Positions 45,761 through 55,583 of a stretch of DNA of 64,000 nucleotides are shown here, piece after piece; the first letter of the stretch is position 1; the number at the start of each line of letters is the position of its first letter. Source of the DNA: RGIG6353 sp045653035. Its GTDB lineage: Bacteria; Bacillota; Clostridia; Oscillospirales; SIG627. A program made the translations under genes and the position numbers. The notes under the pieces were generated by a model. It saw only the letters and a program-made list of their open reading frames with translations, had not been told where the DNA came from and searched no databases. The stretch is taken from contig JAZOLO010000008.1 in assembly GCA_045653035.1 (NCBI GenBank), positions 1 through 64,000 of the forward strand, in the 5' to 3' direction.

Positions 45761-48288
45761 TGTGTAACTTCTTCCTCTTCTTCGTCCTCAAATTCCTCGG
45801 GGTGAAGGGTGCGGTAATTTTCGCAAAGGACAGCCCAAGACTCGTTGTTATTATCGTTATGCTCTACGCACCAACTGTTTACAGGACGGGCTACACCCGA
45901 TGTATAACCGGGGAAAGTACCATTGACATAAAGGTTTATAAAGAATGGTAAATTAGTTTCTTTGGGATAAACGTAATCAGAGGGTACGTCCATATAGGTA
46001 TACTGAGCATCGGTTACCGCCGCATCCTTTTCAAGACGTCTGTTCTCGTTTCTAATAAGGGCAATTGTTACAACGCCCTCCTTAGGACAGCCATCACCAG
46101 CAACGGCACCTGTCACCGTACACCACTGTACAGGCACGTGTACGTCACAGGTTGCGGTGGGGATATTATCCCTTGTGGCATAGCCTGTTGCGACTCTCGA
46201 GCCTCTTGGGTCAAGTGAGCAATACTCTCCTATGAGAAGTCCTGAGTCTCGGCAATAGGTGTAAGAAGAAAGCTCTGAATAATCAAAATGACGGAGAGCG
46301 GGTCCTCCGTTTTTACTTGATGTGACATAATCCTCGTGGATTTTGTTCATTACAAGGTCCCAAAGAGTGAGAGAGGGACTTGGCGAGAGATTGGGAAGGT
46401 ATCTTGGCTGTTCATAACCGAACCAAACACCACCTACAAAGTAGGGTGTATATCCTACGAAATAGATATCCTTGTTATCGTTGGTAGTACCTGTTTTAGC
46501 GGCAACGTCAACCTTGCTTGTAACGGTGAGTCTTCTTGCAGTACCGTAGCCTGTGGGGTCTGCAACTTCTTCAAGCATATTAGTCATAAGCTGGGCGGTA
46601 CCTGAGCTTAGTATTACTTCGCTGTCCTCTTCGTTGGAGAGGATAATATTTCCGTCAGCATCACAAACCTTGATATAGGTTCTTGAGGCTGTGTAGATAC
46701 CAGAATTTGCAAAGGTGGCGTAAGCGGTGGTTATATCCCTGATGGTTACACCGTGAGTAAGACCGCCAAGTGCCTTGGCAAGTCCCATGTCGTTAGTACT
46801 GCCTGTGTCAACGAGAGTTGAAATTCTGAATTTATCGCGAAGGAAATAGAAGGAGTCCTCAACGCCTACCTTCTCCATAAGTCTTACGGCAACTGTATTT
46901 ACAGAGCGAATAAGTGCATCGCACACACTCGTATACCCTCTGTACTGGTTAGGTGAGTTAGAGGGCCAAAGCTTGCCCGTTGAAGGATTTACGTTAACGG
47001 GATAATCGTCAACGATAGTCGAATAGCCAGCAATTCCTGCCTCTATTGCCTGTGCATAAACTGCAATGGGCTTGAAGGAGGAGCCAGGCTGACGGCGTGA
47101 CATTGTTGCGTTGTTCCAATCGCCGTTGGTCTTCTTCTCCCCTCTCGCACCGATAATTCCGAGAACGTTACTGTTATAGGGGTTTATAACTATCATAGCC
47201 GATTCAGGCTGTACGCCTTCAAGCTTGGGATAGTTTTCTTCATTTGCAAAGACCTCGTCCATTGCCGTCTGCACCTTTCGGTCAACGGTGGAATAAATTT
47301 TAAGTCCTCCCGAATACACAAGCTTTGTAGCGGTGTTTTCGTCAAGTCCCTTTTCTTCCATAAGGTCGGATATAACGTCTGCAATAAGAACCTCGGTAAA
47401 CCATGAATGAACTACAGCGTCCTCCTCTTCCTTCTCGTAATCCTCATCATCAAAAAAGACAAGCTCTTCTGCTACTGCCTCGTCATATTCCTTCTGGCTG
47501 ATGTACTTCTGCTTTCTCATCTCCTCAAGAATTACTTCCTGACGGTATTTGTTGTTTTCGGGATTTTGAATAGGGTCGTAATAGGTGGGTCTGTTAGTAA
47601 TTGCCGCAAGAGATGCACACTCTGCAAGAGTAAGGTCGGAAACATCCTTATGAAAATAGAAGTTTGCCGCCGACTGCACTCCGTTACAGCCCTGTGACAT
47701 GTAAATCGTATTGAGGTACATTTCAAGGATATCCTCCTTGCTCTTTTTCTCCTCAAGGGAGAGAGCACGGAAAATTTCCTCTATTTTTCGCTGTATTTTA
47801 ACGTCCTTGTCGCCCGATACGTTCTTTATAAGCTGTTGGGTAATAGTTGAACCGCCGTAACCGAAAGAGCCTGTTCTGAACACGGTAACGACAGCGCCTA
47901 GAGTTCTTTTCCAGTCAACTCCCTTATGGTCCCAAAAGCGTTGATCCTCGATAGAAACGAAGGCGTTTATAAGATGGTCGGGGATATTATCGTAGGAGAC
48001 CCACAGACGGTTTTCACTTCCGTGTATTCTCTCCTCCTCCCACTCTATCCAGTTACCCACCGTTCTCTCCTCATCGGTATAATCCATATAGTAGATTGAG
48101 GTGGTCTGGTCAAGGTCTAGCTTTAAGTTTTCAATATCGTATTCGGTATTTACGTAGCTCTTGATATACATGGCAAGAGCAAGTCCCATAATAGTACCCG
48201 ATATCATCATGATAAGGAAAATTGTCAGAAGAGTATTAAGAACTCCTTTGATAATCTTCTTTGTTCTGTGCGAACTGCGTTTTTTCAT
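45757..48288 (-). CDS. class A penicillin-binding protein (PBP1A-like)
   Basis: 843 aa. One N-terminal membrane helix (about residues 12-40), glycosyltransferase domain GT51 with SIEDQRFWDHKGVD (catalytic Glu), GGSTITQQLIKN and RKIEEIFRALSLEE, then transpeptidase with QPGSSFKPI (SxxK nucleophile), RSVNTVAV (SxN) and KTGTTND (KTG). Polymerises and cross-links peptidoglycan outside the membrane. A C-terminal extension of about 170 aa with several Cys and an acidic end (EEFEDEEEEEVTQ) is unusual. Confidence 0.94.
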   Translation of the reverse strand: MKKRSSHRTKKIIKGVLNTLLTIFLIMMISGTIMGLALAMYIKSYVNTEYDIENLKLDLDQTTSIYYMDYTDEERTVGNWIEWEEERIHGSENRLWVSYDNIPDHLINAFVSIEDQRFWDHKGVDWKRTLGAVVTVFRTGSFGYGGSTITQQLIKNVSGDKDVKIQRKIEEIFRALSLEEKKSKEDILEMYLNTIYMSQGCNGVQSAANFYFHKDVSDLTLAECASLAAITNRPTYYDPIQNPENNKYRQEVILEEMRKQKYISQKEYDEAVAEELVFFDDEDYEKEEEDAVVHSWFTEVLIADVISDLMEEKGLDENTATKLVYSGGLKIYSTVDRKVQTAMDEVFANEENYPKLEGVQPESAMIVINPYNSNVLGIIGARGEKKTNGDWNNATMSRRQPGSSFKPIAVYAQAIEAGIAGYSTIVDDYPVNVNPSTGKLWPSNSPNQYRGYTSVCDALIRSVNTVAVRLMEKVGVEDSFYFLRDKFRISTLVDTGSTNDMGLAKALGGLTHGVTIRDITTAYATFANSGIYTASRTYIKVCDADGNIILSNEEDSEVILSSGTAQLMTNMLEEVADPTGYGTARRLTVTSKVDVAAKTGTTNDNKDIYFVGYTPYFVGGVWFGYEQPRYLPNLSPSPSLTLWDLVMNKIHEDYVTSSKNGGPALRHFDYSELSSYTYCRDSGLLIGEYCSLDPRGSRVATGYATRDNIPTATCDVHVPVQWCTVTGAVAGDGCPKEGVVTIALIRNENRRLEKDAAVTDAQYTYMDVPSDYVYPKETNLPFFINLYVNGTFPGYTSGVARPVNSWCVEHNDNNNESWAVLCENYRTLHPEEFEDEEEEEVTQ

Positions 48289-48319
48289 CTGTTTCCTCCG
48301 TCATCTGTTTCCTACGTTT

Positions 48320-51300
48320 TTACTTAAGAACAACGTTTTCTTTGCCAACAAGCTTTTCAAGATTTATGATAAGCTCAGGCGATGCATCAGCCGACGCACC
48401 CACAAGTCTGAACTGCTTTTTCTCGTCTTCTACAAATATTATCACGGGTATATTCCCGTCGAATATTCCCACAAGCGCTCCTACTCTTTTAAGAAGAGCC
48501 TCATCGTGTGTTTTCAGTCTAACGTAAAGCTTTGAGGGTATGGGCTCGGTTTTCTTTTCAGTAATAGGTTTGACGTCTTCACCGTATTTTATCATCTTGG
48601 GGAAGGCTTTTGTCTCAGGCTGTGTTTCGGTGAATTTCTCATCGGGAACGGCGTATCTTAGACTCCTTGCAAGAAGCTTCACTTCGTCGTCTTTTTGAGA
48701 TATTTCACTCTTTACAACCACTACCTTATCCTTTTCTATAAAGGAAGCAGTGCTTTCATAGGTCTTTGAAAAAACCACTACCTCAGCAGATGATGATACG
48801 TCGAAAAGCGTTAAGAATGCCATGAGAGCACCTGTCTTTGTATCCTTTATCTTCTTTTCTCCCACAACGCCAAGTATGTCTACCACCTGTCCCTCTCGGT
48901 AGTCTCCTGTTTCATTTTCAAGAGAAAGCCTTATATCGGTAATCGCGGCACATCTTCTGCCCTCTTTTTTATATCCCTCGAGAGGGTGTCCCGAAAGGTA
49001 TACTCCCGTGGTGCTCTTCTCCATGTTAAGTCTCTCGGTAAGAGTATCGGGCGGAAGCTCGGGATAGGTAAGTCTAAAAAGTGTTTCTCCCGTTTCCCCC
49101 TCTGAAAACAGGTCAAGCTGACCTGTAACGTTTCGCCTGTTCATGTCGGAAAGGGTGGTTATTGCAGAGTCAAGCACCCCTGCCTTTTCACTTCTGCTAT
49201 GAGGAAATGCGTCAAGAGCACCTGCGAAAATAAGGCTTTCTACCATCTTGCGATTGAGAGAAACGGTTGACATTCTCTGAAGGAAGTCCTCGAAGTCCCG
49301 GAAGCGACCGTTTTCTCTTTCAAGAACAAGTGCATTTACAAAGTTTATACCAACGTTCTTTACTGCAAGAAGTCCAAATCTTATGCCGTTTTCGGTTATA
49401 CTAAACCCTGCACCGCTTTCGTTTATATCGGGTGGCAATACTTTTATACCGCAAGTTTTACATTCACTTACGTAAAAGTTCACCTTTTCCTCCACATCAA
49501 GAGTTGAGGTAATAAGAGATGCCATATACTGTGCAGGATAGTAGAATTTCAGGTATGCTGTCTGATAGGTCAGATAGCTGTATGCACAGGCATGTGATTT
49601 ATTGAAGGCGTATTTTGCAAATTCCGCCATATCGTCGAAAAGACGCTCTGCCGTCTTTTTGTCCGTTCCTCGCGAAACGGCACCTTCTATAAACGTACCT
49701 CTCTCACTTTCCATAACGTCCGCTTTTTTCTTCGCCATGGCACGTCTCACTATATCGGCATGTCCGTAGGAATAGCCTGCTACCTCACGGAAAATCTGCA
49801 TTACCTGCTCCTGATATACTATACAGCCATAGGTAAGAGAAAGGATTTCCTTAAGGCAGGGTGGGTCATAGTTTATCTCTGAGCGTTTTTTGCTATTGTC
49901 GATATATTTCGGTATTGCATCCATAGGGCCCGGGCGGTACAGGGCAATCGCCGCTGTTATATCCTCCACCGACTGTGGACGGAGTCTGATTATAACGTTT
50001 TTCATTCCGTGAGACTCAATCTGGAACATACCCGAGGTATTACCCTCAGAAACGTATTCAAATACTTTCTTGTCTTCGTAGTCGATTTTTGAAATATCAA
50101 AGGAAGGATTCGTTTTCTTTACCATCTTCACCGCTGTATCAATGACGGTAAGATAACGAAGACCGAGAAAGTCTATTTTAAGAAGTCCAAGGTCTGCTAT
50201 TGTATTCATAGGGTACTGGGTTATCACCGCATCACCGCTTGTACAAAGAGGCACATATTCACTGACAGGATTATCAGTTATAACAACCGCCGCTGCGTGA
50301 ACGGATGCGTGTCTCGGCATACCCTCAAGTGTACGGGATATATTTATAAGCCTTTTCACGTCGGGGAAGGTAAGATATTTGTCCTTCAGCTCCCCTACCT
50401 CGTCTATAGCCTTGTCAATAGTTATATCAAGTCTTCGGGGTATCAGTCTTGCTACCTCGTCAACGTTTGCATAAGGCATACCCATAGCACGTCCTACGTC
50501 ACGGACTACCGCACGTGCCGCCATTGTGTTAAATGTGATAATTTGCGAAACGTGGCTCTGTCCGTATTTCTCTGCCACGTACTCGATTACCTCGTGTCGT
50601 CTTTCCTGACAGAAGTCAATATCAAAGTCGGGCATACTTACTCTTTCGGGATTAAGAAATCTTTCAAAGAGAAGCCTGTGCTTTATGGGGTCAATTCCTG
50701 TAATTCCAAGGCAATATGCCGCAAGGCTTCCAGCACCCGAGCCTCTACCGGGGCCTACGGGAATACCTTGGCTTTTTGCGTAGTTTACAAAATCACGGAC
50801 GATAAGGAAATACTCGCAAAAGCCCATTTCTATAATAACCGAAAGCTCGTAGTCTACCCTCTGTCGGTATTCTTCCTTTTCATCAGAATCTACGTGGTTT
50901 TCTCGAAAAATTCTATCAAGTCCTTCACGGACGAGCTTTTTGAGGTAGTCCTCGTTAGTCATTCCCTCGTTGTTTTTGAAGGAGGGTAAAAAGTGAGCAT
51001 CGAAATCAAAATCGAAATTGCATTTATCGGCTATTCTCCCGCTGTTCTCGACTGCCTCGGGAAAGGCACGGAAAAGAGCTTCCATTTCCTCGGTGGATTT
51101 TAGATAAAACTCGTCCGTTTTAAATCCCTCGGGTCGTCCCCCGTCTATTGTTGTATTGGTCTGTATGCACATAAGCACCGCGTGGCTGTCGGCATCGGTT
51201 TTATCAAGATAGTGAACGTCGTTGGTTGCTACAAGAGGGATATTCTCCTCTCTTGATATACGAAGGAGTCCTGAATTTGTCGTGGCTTCCTCCGTTATAA

Positions 51301-51832
51301 AATGATTCTGCACCTCAAGGTAAAAATCCTCTCCGAATATCTCCTTCATTTCACGGGCATAAGATAGTGCACCATCGAAGTCTCCTGCCAGTATATACTG
51401 AGGTATTCGTCCTCCTATACAGGCAGAAAGTGCAATTAGTCCCTCGTGGTACTGACGAAGAGTTTTCATATCTATTCTCGGCTTTGAATAAAAGCCCTCG
51501 GTATGTGCTATTGAATTGAGCTTTATGAGGTTCTTATAGCCCTTTTCGTTTTTAACAAGAAGAACTAAATGGTAGTTTTCTCGGTCAAGGGAATAGAGCT
51601 TATCCTCAAGACCTCTTGACGCCATGTATATCTCACAGCCAATAATGGGCTTGATACCTGATTTTTTCGCCGCCTTGTAAAAATCTACCGCACCGTACAT
51701 TACTCCGTGGTCGGTTATGGCGACAGCCTTCTGACCGTGCTCTTTCACGCGGTCAAAAAGGGAGTCTATACGGCATGCACCGTCAAGCAGACTGTATTCG
51801 GTATGAAGATGAAGATGTACGAAATCTGCCAT
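48320..51832 (-). CDS. dnaE: DNA polymerase III alpha subunit
   Basis: 1170 aa of the DnaE1 type. N-terminal PHP domain (HLHTEYSLLDGACRI), polymerase palm with GPGRGSGAGSLAAYCLGI and MPDFDIDFCQERR (catalytic aspartates), tandem helix-hairpin-helix region and an OB domain (DILGVVGEKKIKDTKTGALMAFLTL) near residue 990. There is no 3'-5' exonuclease insertion, distinguishing it from PolC. Replicative or lagging-strand/repair polymerase; PolC is not in this window. Confidence 0.96.
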   Translation of the reverse strand: MADFVHLHLHTEYSLLDGACRIDSLFDRVKEHGQKAVAITDHGVMYGAVDFYKAAKKSGIKPIIGCEIYMASRGLEDKLYSLDRENYHLVLLVKNEKGYKNLIKLNSIAHTEGFYSKPRIDMKTLRQYHEGLIALSACIGGRIPQYILAGDFDGALSYAREMKEIFGEDFYLEVQNHFITEEATTNSGLLRISREENIPLVATNDVHYLDKTDADSHAVLMCIQTNTTIDGGRPEGFKTDEFYLKSTEEMEALFRAFPEAVENSGRIADKCNFDFDFDAHFLPSFKNNEGMTNEDYLKKLVREGLDRIFRENHVDSDEKEEYRQRVDYELSVIIEMGFCEYFLIVRDFVNYAKSQGIPVGPGRGSGAGSLAAYCLGITGIDPIKHRLLFERFLNPERVSMPDFDIDFCQERRHEVIEYVAEKYGQSHVSQIITFNTMAARAVVRDVGRAMGMPYANVDEVARLIPRRLDITIDKAIDEVGELKDKYLTFPDVKRLINISRTLEGMPRHASVHAAAVVITDNPVSEYVPLCTSGDAVITQYPMNTIADLGLLKIDFLGLRYLTVIDTAVKMVKKTNPSFDISKIDYEDKKVFEYVSEGNTSGMFQIESHGMKNVIIRLRPQSVEDITAAIALYRPGPMDAIPKYIDNSKKRSEINYDPPCLKEILSLTYGCIVYQEQVMQIFREVAGYSYGHADIVRRAMAKKKADVMESERGTFIEGAVSRGTDKKTAERLFDDMAEFAKYAFNKSHACAYSYLTYQTAYLKFYYPAQYMASLITSTLDVEEKVNFYVSECKTCGIKVLPPDINESGAGFSITENGIRFGLLAVKNVGINFVNALVLERENGRFRDFEDFLQRMSTVSLNRKMVESLIFAGALDAFPHSRSEKAGVLDSAITTLSDMNRRNVTGQLDLFSEGETGETLFRLTYPELPPDTLTERLNMEKSTTGVYLSGHPLEGYKKEGRRCAAITDIRLSLENETGDYREGQVVDILGVVGEKKIKDTKTGALMAFLTLFDVSSSAEVVVFSKTYESTASFIEKDKVVVVKSEISQKDDEVKLLARSLRYAVPDEKFTETQPETKAFPKMIKYGEDVKPITEKKTEPIPSKLYVRLKTHDEALLKRVGALVGIFDGNIPVIIFVEDEKKQFRLVGASADASPELIINLEKLVGKENVVLK

Positions 51833-51845
51833 TTTTACCTTTCCT

Positions 51846-52775
51846 TTAATCTTTCGATAGCTCTATGAGCTTTTTCATTCTGTGGTTAAGTCCCGAACGT
51901 GAAATGCCTCCCTCGTAGAGAAGTGCAAGTGAGGAAAGTGGCTCCTCGGGATATTTTTCCCTCAGCTCCGCTGTCTTTTTGAGTTCCGCGGGGAGAGAGG
52001 AATATTTTCCGCTTTCGCGGAGTTTTTTTATTGCATAGCACACCTCGACAGATGCGGTTACCGTTTTTTTGGTGTTTGCATTCTCGCAGTTACAGCTTCT
52101 GTTAAGGGTGTTCATTGTTTCTTTTTCAATAGTTCTCTCTATTATGTCAAGTGTCACGCTTTCGGCACCAATAAGAGTGAAAAAGCTCTCTACCCTTTCG
52201 CTTCCCTTAACGTATACAACGTAAGAGTTTCCTCTTTTGGTAAGTCTGCCCTCAATATAGGGACACAAAAATTTCAAGAATGATTGGGCAATCTTTTTGT
52301 CACCGAAGACAAATTCAACACGATAGTCACGCTCAGGGTCGGTTATGTTTCCTGCCGCAAGAAAAGCACCTCTCAAAAAGAAGCTGATGCAGTTTGGGCA
52401 GATAGAAACAAAAGAAAAATCAAGCTGGTCGTCAAAAAGCTTATCTGCAAGGTCCCTGCCTACAAGCTCTTTTTTAAATGATACCTCAAATTTTCTCTTG
52501 CCTGCCCTTTCCTTTTCGCGAACTGTTGGTACTGCAAGAAAATGCTGTATCATGATATAGGTGCATATTTCAAGAAGCTTTTCGTTGTCAAGAGAAAGGG
52601 TCATAGTTTCCTTGTCAAGCTTTTTTGAAAGGAGCATTACTCCGTAAAAAAAAGCCAGAGTACAGCATTTGTCGGTGACCTTCCCTTTTGATGTGCCGTG
52701 GAGTCCTATCCCTTTTGCCGTTTTTTCGGACAATTTTTCCTTAACGGTCATACTGTATGAAGGATTGAAGTTCAA
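51846..52775 (-). CDS. whiA: WhiA-family DNA-binding protein
   Basis: 309 aa. N-terminal LAGLIDADG-like fold (CTLAFFYGVMLLSKK, CISFFLRGAFLAAGNITDPERDYRVEFVF) and C-terminal helix-turn-helix (LSSLALLYEGGISRSGLNHRMKKL), the WhiA architecture. In Firmicutes WhiA affects cell division and chromosome segregation. The start is a TTG overlapping the murB stop, favoured by GGAGG seven bases upstream; an ATG 24 bases later has no site. The N terminus is more divergent than usual. Confidence 0.9.
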   Translation of the reverse strand: MNFNPSYSMTVKEKLSEKTAKGIGLHGTSKGKVTDKCCTLAFFYGVMLLSKKLDKETMTLSLDNEKLLEICTYIMIQHFLAVPTVREKERAGKRKFEVSFKKELVGRDLADKLFDDQLDFSFVSICPNCISFFLRGAFLAAGNITDPERDYRVEFVFGDKKIAQSFLKFLCPYIEGRLTKRGNSYVVYVKGSERVESFFTLIGAESVTLDIIERTIEKETMNTLNRSCNCENANTKKTVTASVEVCYAIKKLRESGKYSSLPAELKKTAELREKYPEEPLSSLALLYEGGISRSGLNHRMKKLIELSKD

Positions 52776-53692
52776 AGCTTTTCCTCCCCCTCAGATGATA
52801 AATACTTGACCTCACACTCTATTAAAACCCCCTCTTTTTCATATACCTTTTCGCGAACGGCAGAAATCAGTGCTATCATATCGGAGGCGGTAGCGCTTCC
52901 GTCACTTACAAGAAAGCCTGCGTGCTTTTCTGAAACAAATGCACCGCCTATACGAAATCCCTTAAGCCCTGCATCCTCTATCATTTTACCAGTAAATCTG
53001 CCTGGGTATCTTTTAAAGGTAGAGCCTGCACTGGGATATTCGAGGGGTTGCTTTTCTCGCCTTGCTTTCAGATGCTCCTCTTCTTTTGTATGTATTTCAA
53101 GCGGGTCTCCGTTAAAGAGCTTCATAGTACAAGAAATTATTATCTTATCACTATCACAGTATGCACTGTGACGGTAAGAAAAATCCTGTTCTTCCCCCAC
53201 AAGAGTACCAAATCCGAGAGTCGGTGAATAATAGTCGGAGGATACTGTTATATCCTTCATTTCTCCGCCATAAGCACCTGCGTTCATATACACTGCACCG
53301 CCGATGCTTCCGGGTATTCCGCAAAGACATTCCATTCCCGAAAGCCCACGCTTTCCTACAGCTCTTGAAAGGGTGGTAAGTCCAACGCCACATTCGGCAC
53401 GGACTGTATTGCCGTCGAACTCTGTGCACGCCATATCAGAGGTGAATATGATGACACCGCGGTACCCTTCATCAGCAACGAGAAGGTTGGAGCCCCGTCC
53501 TACGACGTAATAAGGAATACCTGTGTCTTTTGCAAGAGTCACCGCCCCTCGAAGCTCGTCGGCAGATTTAGGAAAGAGTGCAACATCGGCAATGCCTCCT
53601 ATCTTGAAGGTGGTATATTCACTCATCTTAACGCAGGTTTTAACGTTCCACTCATTTGAAGCTTCCTTTAAGAAAAGCTCGGTATTCGTCAT
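52772..53692 (-). CDS. murB: UDP-N-acetylenolpyruvoylglucosamine reductase
   Basis: 306-aa FAD enzyme, type II MurB. YTTFKIGGIADVALFPKSADEL, VVGRGSNLLVADEGYRGVII for FAD, the catalytic Ser-region YPSAGSTFKRYPG and a late Glu in VLIECEVKYL. Reduces enolpyruvyl-UDP-GlcNAc to UDP-MurNAc in the cytosol. Between hprK (15 bp) and whiA (4-base overlap). Confidence 0.96.
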   Translation of the reverse strand: MTNTELFLKEASNEWNVKTCVKMSEYTTFKIGGIADVALFPKSADELRGAVTLAKDTGIPYYVVGRGSNLLVADEGYRGVIIFTSDMACTEFDGNTVRAECGVGLTTLSRAVGKRGLSGMECLCGIPGSIGGAVYMNAGAYGGEMKDITVSSDYYSPTLGFGTLVGEEQDFSYRHSAYCDSDKIIISCTMKLFNGDPLEIHTKEEEHLKARREKQPLEYPSAGSTFKRYPGRFTGKMIEDAGLKGFRIGGAFVSEKHAGFLVSDGSATASDMIALISAVREKVYEKEGVLIECEVKYLSSEGEEKL

Positions 53693-53707
53693 AACATTTA
53701 CTCCAAG

Positions 53708-54646
53708 TTATCGCTCCTCAGGAAGGTCTATATTCCCCATGAGCTTTTTATTAAATTCAACCGCAGTATTGTAGCCCATCTTCTTCTGACGGTGATTCAT
53801 AGCGGCAATCTCGATAATTACCGCAAGGTTTCTACCGGGCTTGACGGGAACTGTGATACTGGGAATATGAAGTCCCATTATCTCGGTGTACTCGGTTTCA
53901 AGTCCGAAACGGTCATAAAACTTATCCTTATCCCAAAGCTCCAGATTTATAACAAGGTCTATCTTTTCGGTATTTTTTACGGCACCCATACCAAAAATTC
54001 GTCTTACGTCAACTATTCCAATGCCTCGAAGCTCGATATAGTGGCGAATAATTTCAGGGGCTGAACCGACAAGAGTTTTATCAGATACTCGTCTTATCTC
54101 TACCGAGTCGTCGGCAACAAGTCTGTGTCCACGCTTGACAAGCTCTATTGCCGCCTCACTCTTACCTATTCCGCTGTCGCCCGTAATAAGGATACCCTCA
54201 CCGTAAACCTCAACGAAAACCCCGTGCTGAGAAATCATGGGAGCAAGCTTTACGCTGAGTGAAGAAATAAGAGCCGCCATAAATGGTGATGTCTTTTGAC
54301 CTACATGTAAAAGAGGTACTCCGTACCTTTCTGCAACATCTCTAAAGCCTATAGGTATTATGTCGGTATGCGACAGAATTACAAGAACTGGCTTCAGAGC
54401 AAAAAAAGCATCAAGCTTCTTTGTTTTCTCCTCATCGGTCAAGCTATCAAGATATCCGTACTCCACCATACCAAGAACCTGTATACGTTCTCTGTCAAAA
54501 TGCTCAAGATATCCCGACAGAGGAAGTCCGGGACGGTTAACCTCGTTTTTTGTAATATGAGTTTCCTCGGCTCCTTCCGGTAAATAAACCGGAGTTAAAG
54601 CAAACTCCTTTATAAGCTCACCGAGTGTACAGAAGATTTCATCCAT
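53708..54646 (-). CDS. hprK: HPr kinase/phosphorylase
   Basis: 312 aa. Walker A GDSGIGKSEAAIELVKRGHRLVADD in the C-terminal domain and the family signature ELRGIGIVDVRRIFGMGAV. Phosphorylates Ser46 of HPr, the signal for CcpA-dependent carbon control. No ptsH or ccpA in the window. First gene of the seven-gene operon. Confidence 0.96.
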   Translation of the reverse strand: MDEIFCTLGELIKEFALTPVYLPEGAEETHITKNEVNRPGLPLSGYLEHFDRERIQVLGMVEYGYLDSLTDEEKTKKLDAFFALKPVLVILSHTDIIPIGFRDVAERYGVPLLHVGQKTSPFMAALISSLSVKLAPMISQHGVFVEVYGEGILITGDSGIGKSEAAIELVKRGHRLVADDSVEIRRVSDKTLVGSAPEIIRHYIELRGIGIVDVRRIFGMGAVKNTEKIDLVINLELWDKDKFYDRFGLETEYTEIMGLHIPSITVPVKPGRNLAVIIEIAAMNHRQKKMGYNTAVEFNKKLMGNIDLPEER

Positions 54647-54685
54647 TTGATTTACCTCTTTTCTCCATATACTTATACATAATAT

Positions 54686-54714
54686 ATTATACTATATTAA
54701 ATACAAAATTACAA
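54686..54714 (-). promoter_or_regulatory. promoter of the hprK-to-tadA operon
   Basis: Minus-strand TTGTAA, 17 bp, TATAAT, about 40 bp before the hprK start. The seven genes that follow have gaps of at most 31 bp. Confidence 0.6.
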
Positions 54715-54729
54715 TAGAAAAAAACAAAA

Positions 54730-54755
54730 AAAGCGTTGCCGTTTGGCAACACTTT
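54730..54755 (-). terminator. terminator of the DUF975-like gene
   Basis: 11-bp stem with one G-U pair when read on the minus strand, AAAC loop and a following T7. Confidence 0.75.
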
Positions 54756-54759
54756 TACG

Positions 54760-55431
54760 TTACTGTTTATTCTTATCATAAATCATCGCAAGGACTACGA
54801 AAAGCATTATTTGTATTACCGATGTGATAAAAAAGGATATAAAGTAAAGCGACGAAAAGAAAAAGTTTACAAAGAGGTACGTTCCCATAAGAGGAAGTAT
54901 CGTAAGGAAGACTTCCATCTTCTTTCCCCGCATCATCTTTGCGCTTCTTTTAAGTGCTTCAAATACGGATATTTCAGGGTTATCCGAAAGAAAGAAAACC
55001 GACATGGAAAAGGCAAGATACACAGGGAACACAAGAACGAAAATGCCGAAAATTTCAAGGATTGAAATAACTATAAGAAGCACCGCCCCTTTAAGAAGAA
55101 GTGCAGGAGTTCCAAAGGGCTCGAAAAACCTTTTTATGGGTATAGAGTTTAGTGGTGACTCTCGGGAAATGAGAAGATAAAAACGCTGGGCACAAAAGGC
55201 AAGAGGCATATTTATCACCGATGCTAAAATCAAGGTGAGATAAACTATTCCGAGTGTTTTCATGTTGGTTGTAAATAACTCCACGTTGTGAGTGCTTGCA
55301 GTTAACTGCATGTTATATATAACTGCCGTTGATATAATTCCCGACAGCACGTATGCAATAAGTCCCTTTGACAGATGTGCAAACACCTGAAAACGAGCCT
55401 CGTCTCTGAGTCTTTTTCTTTCGAGTTTCAT
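54760..55431 (-). CDS. DUF975-like membrane protein
   Basis: 223 aa with five or six membrane segments. NMPLAFCAQRFYLLISRESP, VLVFPVYLAFSMSVFFLSDNPEISVFEALKRSAKMMRGKKMEVFLTIL is the DUF975 pattern. Function unknown. The start at 55431 has GGGAGG seven bases upstream. Its promoter (55462-55489) is separate from that of the hprK operon. Confidence 0.75.
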   Translation of the reverse strand: MKLERKRLRDEARFQVFAHLSKGLIAYVLSGIISTAVIYNMQLTASTHNVELFTTNMKTLGIVYLTLILASVINMPLAFCAQRFYLLISRESPLNSIPIKRFFEPFGTPALLLKGAVLLIVISILEIFGIFVLVFPVYLAFSMSVFFLSDNPEISVFEALKRSAKMMRGKKMEVFLTILPLMGTYLFVNFFFSSLYFISFFITSVIQIMLFVVLAMIYDKNKQ

Positions 55432-55461
55432 TGGTATCCTCCCTCTCAAGTTACTTTGATA

Positions 55462-55489
55462 ATTTTACCACAAATGTAAAAAAAGTCAA
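55462..55489 (-). promoter_or_regulatory. promoter of the DUF975-like gene
   Basis: Minus-strand TTGACT, 16 bp, TAAAAT, about 30 bp before the start codon; divergent from tex. Confidence 0.55.
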
Positions 55490-55583
55490 GACAAGAGCCT
55501 CCCTAAAGGTTGCATTTTGTGTAAAAATATGGTAAACTTAATATAAACAAATATATAAACAAATTTGACCTTAAGGAGACACA

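Noticed and set aside
45757..48288. Frameshift or split in the class A PBP gene
   Set aside because: One continuous frame with all motifs in order; shadow frames on the other strand explain the apparent breaks.
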